NCBI GenBank assembly: GCA_017514645.1
Contig: JAFWJP010000081.1
Location: forward strand, 1 to 6,964
From: Solobacterium sp.
GTDB lineage: Bacteria; Bacillota_I; Bacilli_A; Erysipelotrichales; Erysipelotrichaceae
DNA length: 6,964 nt
Reading direction: 5' to 3'
This document shows, one piece after another, positions 6,264 through 6,964 of this stretch. The notes below the pieces were generated by a model, which was given only the letters and a program-made list of their open reading frames with translations, had not been told where the DNA came from and made no database searches. Made by a program: the position numbers and the translations under genes. Positions within the stretch are counted from its first letter, which is position 1. Every line of letters starts with the position of its first letter.

Positions 6264-6964
6264 GATCTCCGTCCTGTCTGAGAAGCGGTCTTCTTCGAAC
6301 TGGCATCTTCCTTCTTGTTGATATCGATGCCGTTGATCCAGTCCGCAATATCCTCTGCGATCTTCTCTTCGAAGTCGCCATCCTCTGTTTTCAGATCATG
6401 CCCGATATCCTCATAGCTTTTCATTGTGACATTGGAGCCCTTCTGAGTCTTCCAGCGGTTATAATCTTCTTTCAGCAGTACGATCTGATCCTCTTCTCCC
6501 TGCTGGATCAGGATCGGGATCGCCACGTAGCGCGTATAGACAAGCGCACCCATGTCCTGCCACTGGCTCCACCAGGAAAGCGGATAGCCGCCGATCATCT
6601 TCGATTCGTCTTCTTTATTCTGCAGGGCTTCCACTGCTTCATCTGCCGTCTCTTCATCGATCCAGACGGAGCGGGCAAACAGATGTGCTCCGTCATCTTC
6701 AAACGGCGCATTGATCAGCACCAGTCCGCCGGTAATTTCAAAATGCGCACGGACAAGTCCATAGCCAAGTGCCCCGGCCGCCCCGTGTCCGACATAGATG
6801 ATTTTGGCAGCGTTCACCGGATAGTGTTCAAGCGAATGTACGATCGAAGCGAAGTCCTCGCTGAGTACGCTCCGGAAATCCCATCCGAATACGGATGTCA
6901 GAACCGGATCTTCCGCAAGTCTTGCGTCGAAGCGGACACTGGCAATGCCGTGTTCCGCAAGCCC
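6260..6964 (-). CDS. Alpha/beta-hydrolase-like protein, nucleophile apparently missing (cut by right edge)
   Basis: The reading frame is open to the right edge and shows 234 C-terminal residues; a GTG at 6817 is internal, because in-frame sequence upstream still reads as a hydrolase fold (GIASVRFDARLAEDP, then SEDFASIVHSL). Numbering from the edge, KIIYVGHGAAG (54-64) is a beta strand entering the nucleophile elbow, where GHSxGG is usual, so Ser is replaced by Gly61. The other triad positions look intact: IPILIQQGEEDQIV (149-162) with D159, and YEDIGHDLK (184-192) with H189. The protein ends in a charged, Lys/Ser-rich tail. No membrane segment is visible; the N-terminus, including any signal peptide, is outside the window. 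Substrate unknown. Either a non-hydrolytic member or one using another residue. First visible gene of the hydrolase-ung-folC unit. Confidence 0.75.
   Translation of the reverse strand, partial: GLAEHGIASVRFDARLAEDPVLTSVFGWDFRSVLSEDFASIVHSLEHYPVNAAKIIYVGHGAAGALGYGLVRAHFEITGGLVLINAPFEDDGAHLFARSVWIDEETADEAVEALQNKEDESKMIGGYPLSWWSQWQDMGALVYTRYVAIPILIQQGEEDQIVLLKEDYNRWKTQKGSNVTMKSYEDIGHDLKTEDGDFEEKIAEDIADWINGIDINKKEDASSKKTASQTGRRS

Noticed and set aside
6260..6817. GTG at 6817 as the true start of the hydrolase-like gene
   Set aside because: The frame continues upstream to the edge without a stop, and the added residues fit the beta strands and helix that precede the nucleophile elbow; starting at 6817 would remove half the fold.

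Overview
All seven genes in this window lie on the minus strand and form two transcription units, read from right to left. The paired glgC and glgD subunit genes, strong AGGAGG-type Shine-Dalgarno sites, a perfect match to the CcpA operator (cre) consensus and the style of the Pgk and FolC proteins all point to a Bacillota (Firmicutes) genome. Base composition is moderate, a little over half G+C in the genes. My low-confidence lean is the Erysipelotrichia, based only on the feel of the Pgk N-terminus.

Right-hand unit (4387-6964, entering from beyond the right edge): an alpha/beta-hydrolase-like protein (5' end cut off), uracil-DNA glycosylase (ung) and folylpolyglutamate/dihydrofolate synthase (folC). 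Both junctions are ATGA overlaps, so the three are almost certainly co-transcribed and translationally coupled. A hairpin followed by a T-rich run ends the unit just after folC. The hydrolase-like protein keeps the Asp and His of the triad but appears to have Gly in place of the nucleophilic Ser.

Intergenic region (4198-4386): read on the minus strand it holds the folC terminator, a second inverted repeat that uses the terminator's T-run as one arm, a promoter with a consensus -10 box, a cre site over the predicted transcription start, and a Shine-Dalgarno site for glgC.

Left-hand unit (1-4197): glgC, glgD, glgA, then the start of pgk, which runs off the left edge. GlgC makes ADP-glucose from ATP and glucose-1-phosphate, GlgD is its non-catalytic partner, and GlgA adds glucose from ADP-glucose to the growing alpha-1,4-glucan. 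Junctions are tight (1-base overlap, 7-base gap, 23-base gap). The glycolytic gene pgk following glgA without a visible promoter suggests that glycogen synthesis and lower glycolysis share one transcript, probably under CcpA. Branching enzyme (glgB) and phosphorylase (glgP) genes are not in the window.

Most of the window is ordinary core metabolism. I see no mobile elements, CRISPR, tRNA or rRNA, and no clear sign of an undescribed multi-gene system. The points most worth checking are the cre site, the glg-pgk linkage and the hydrolase lacking its nucleophile.
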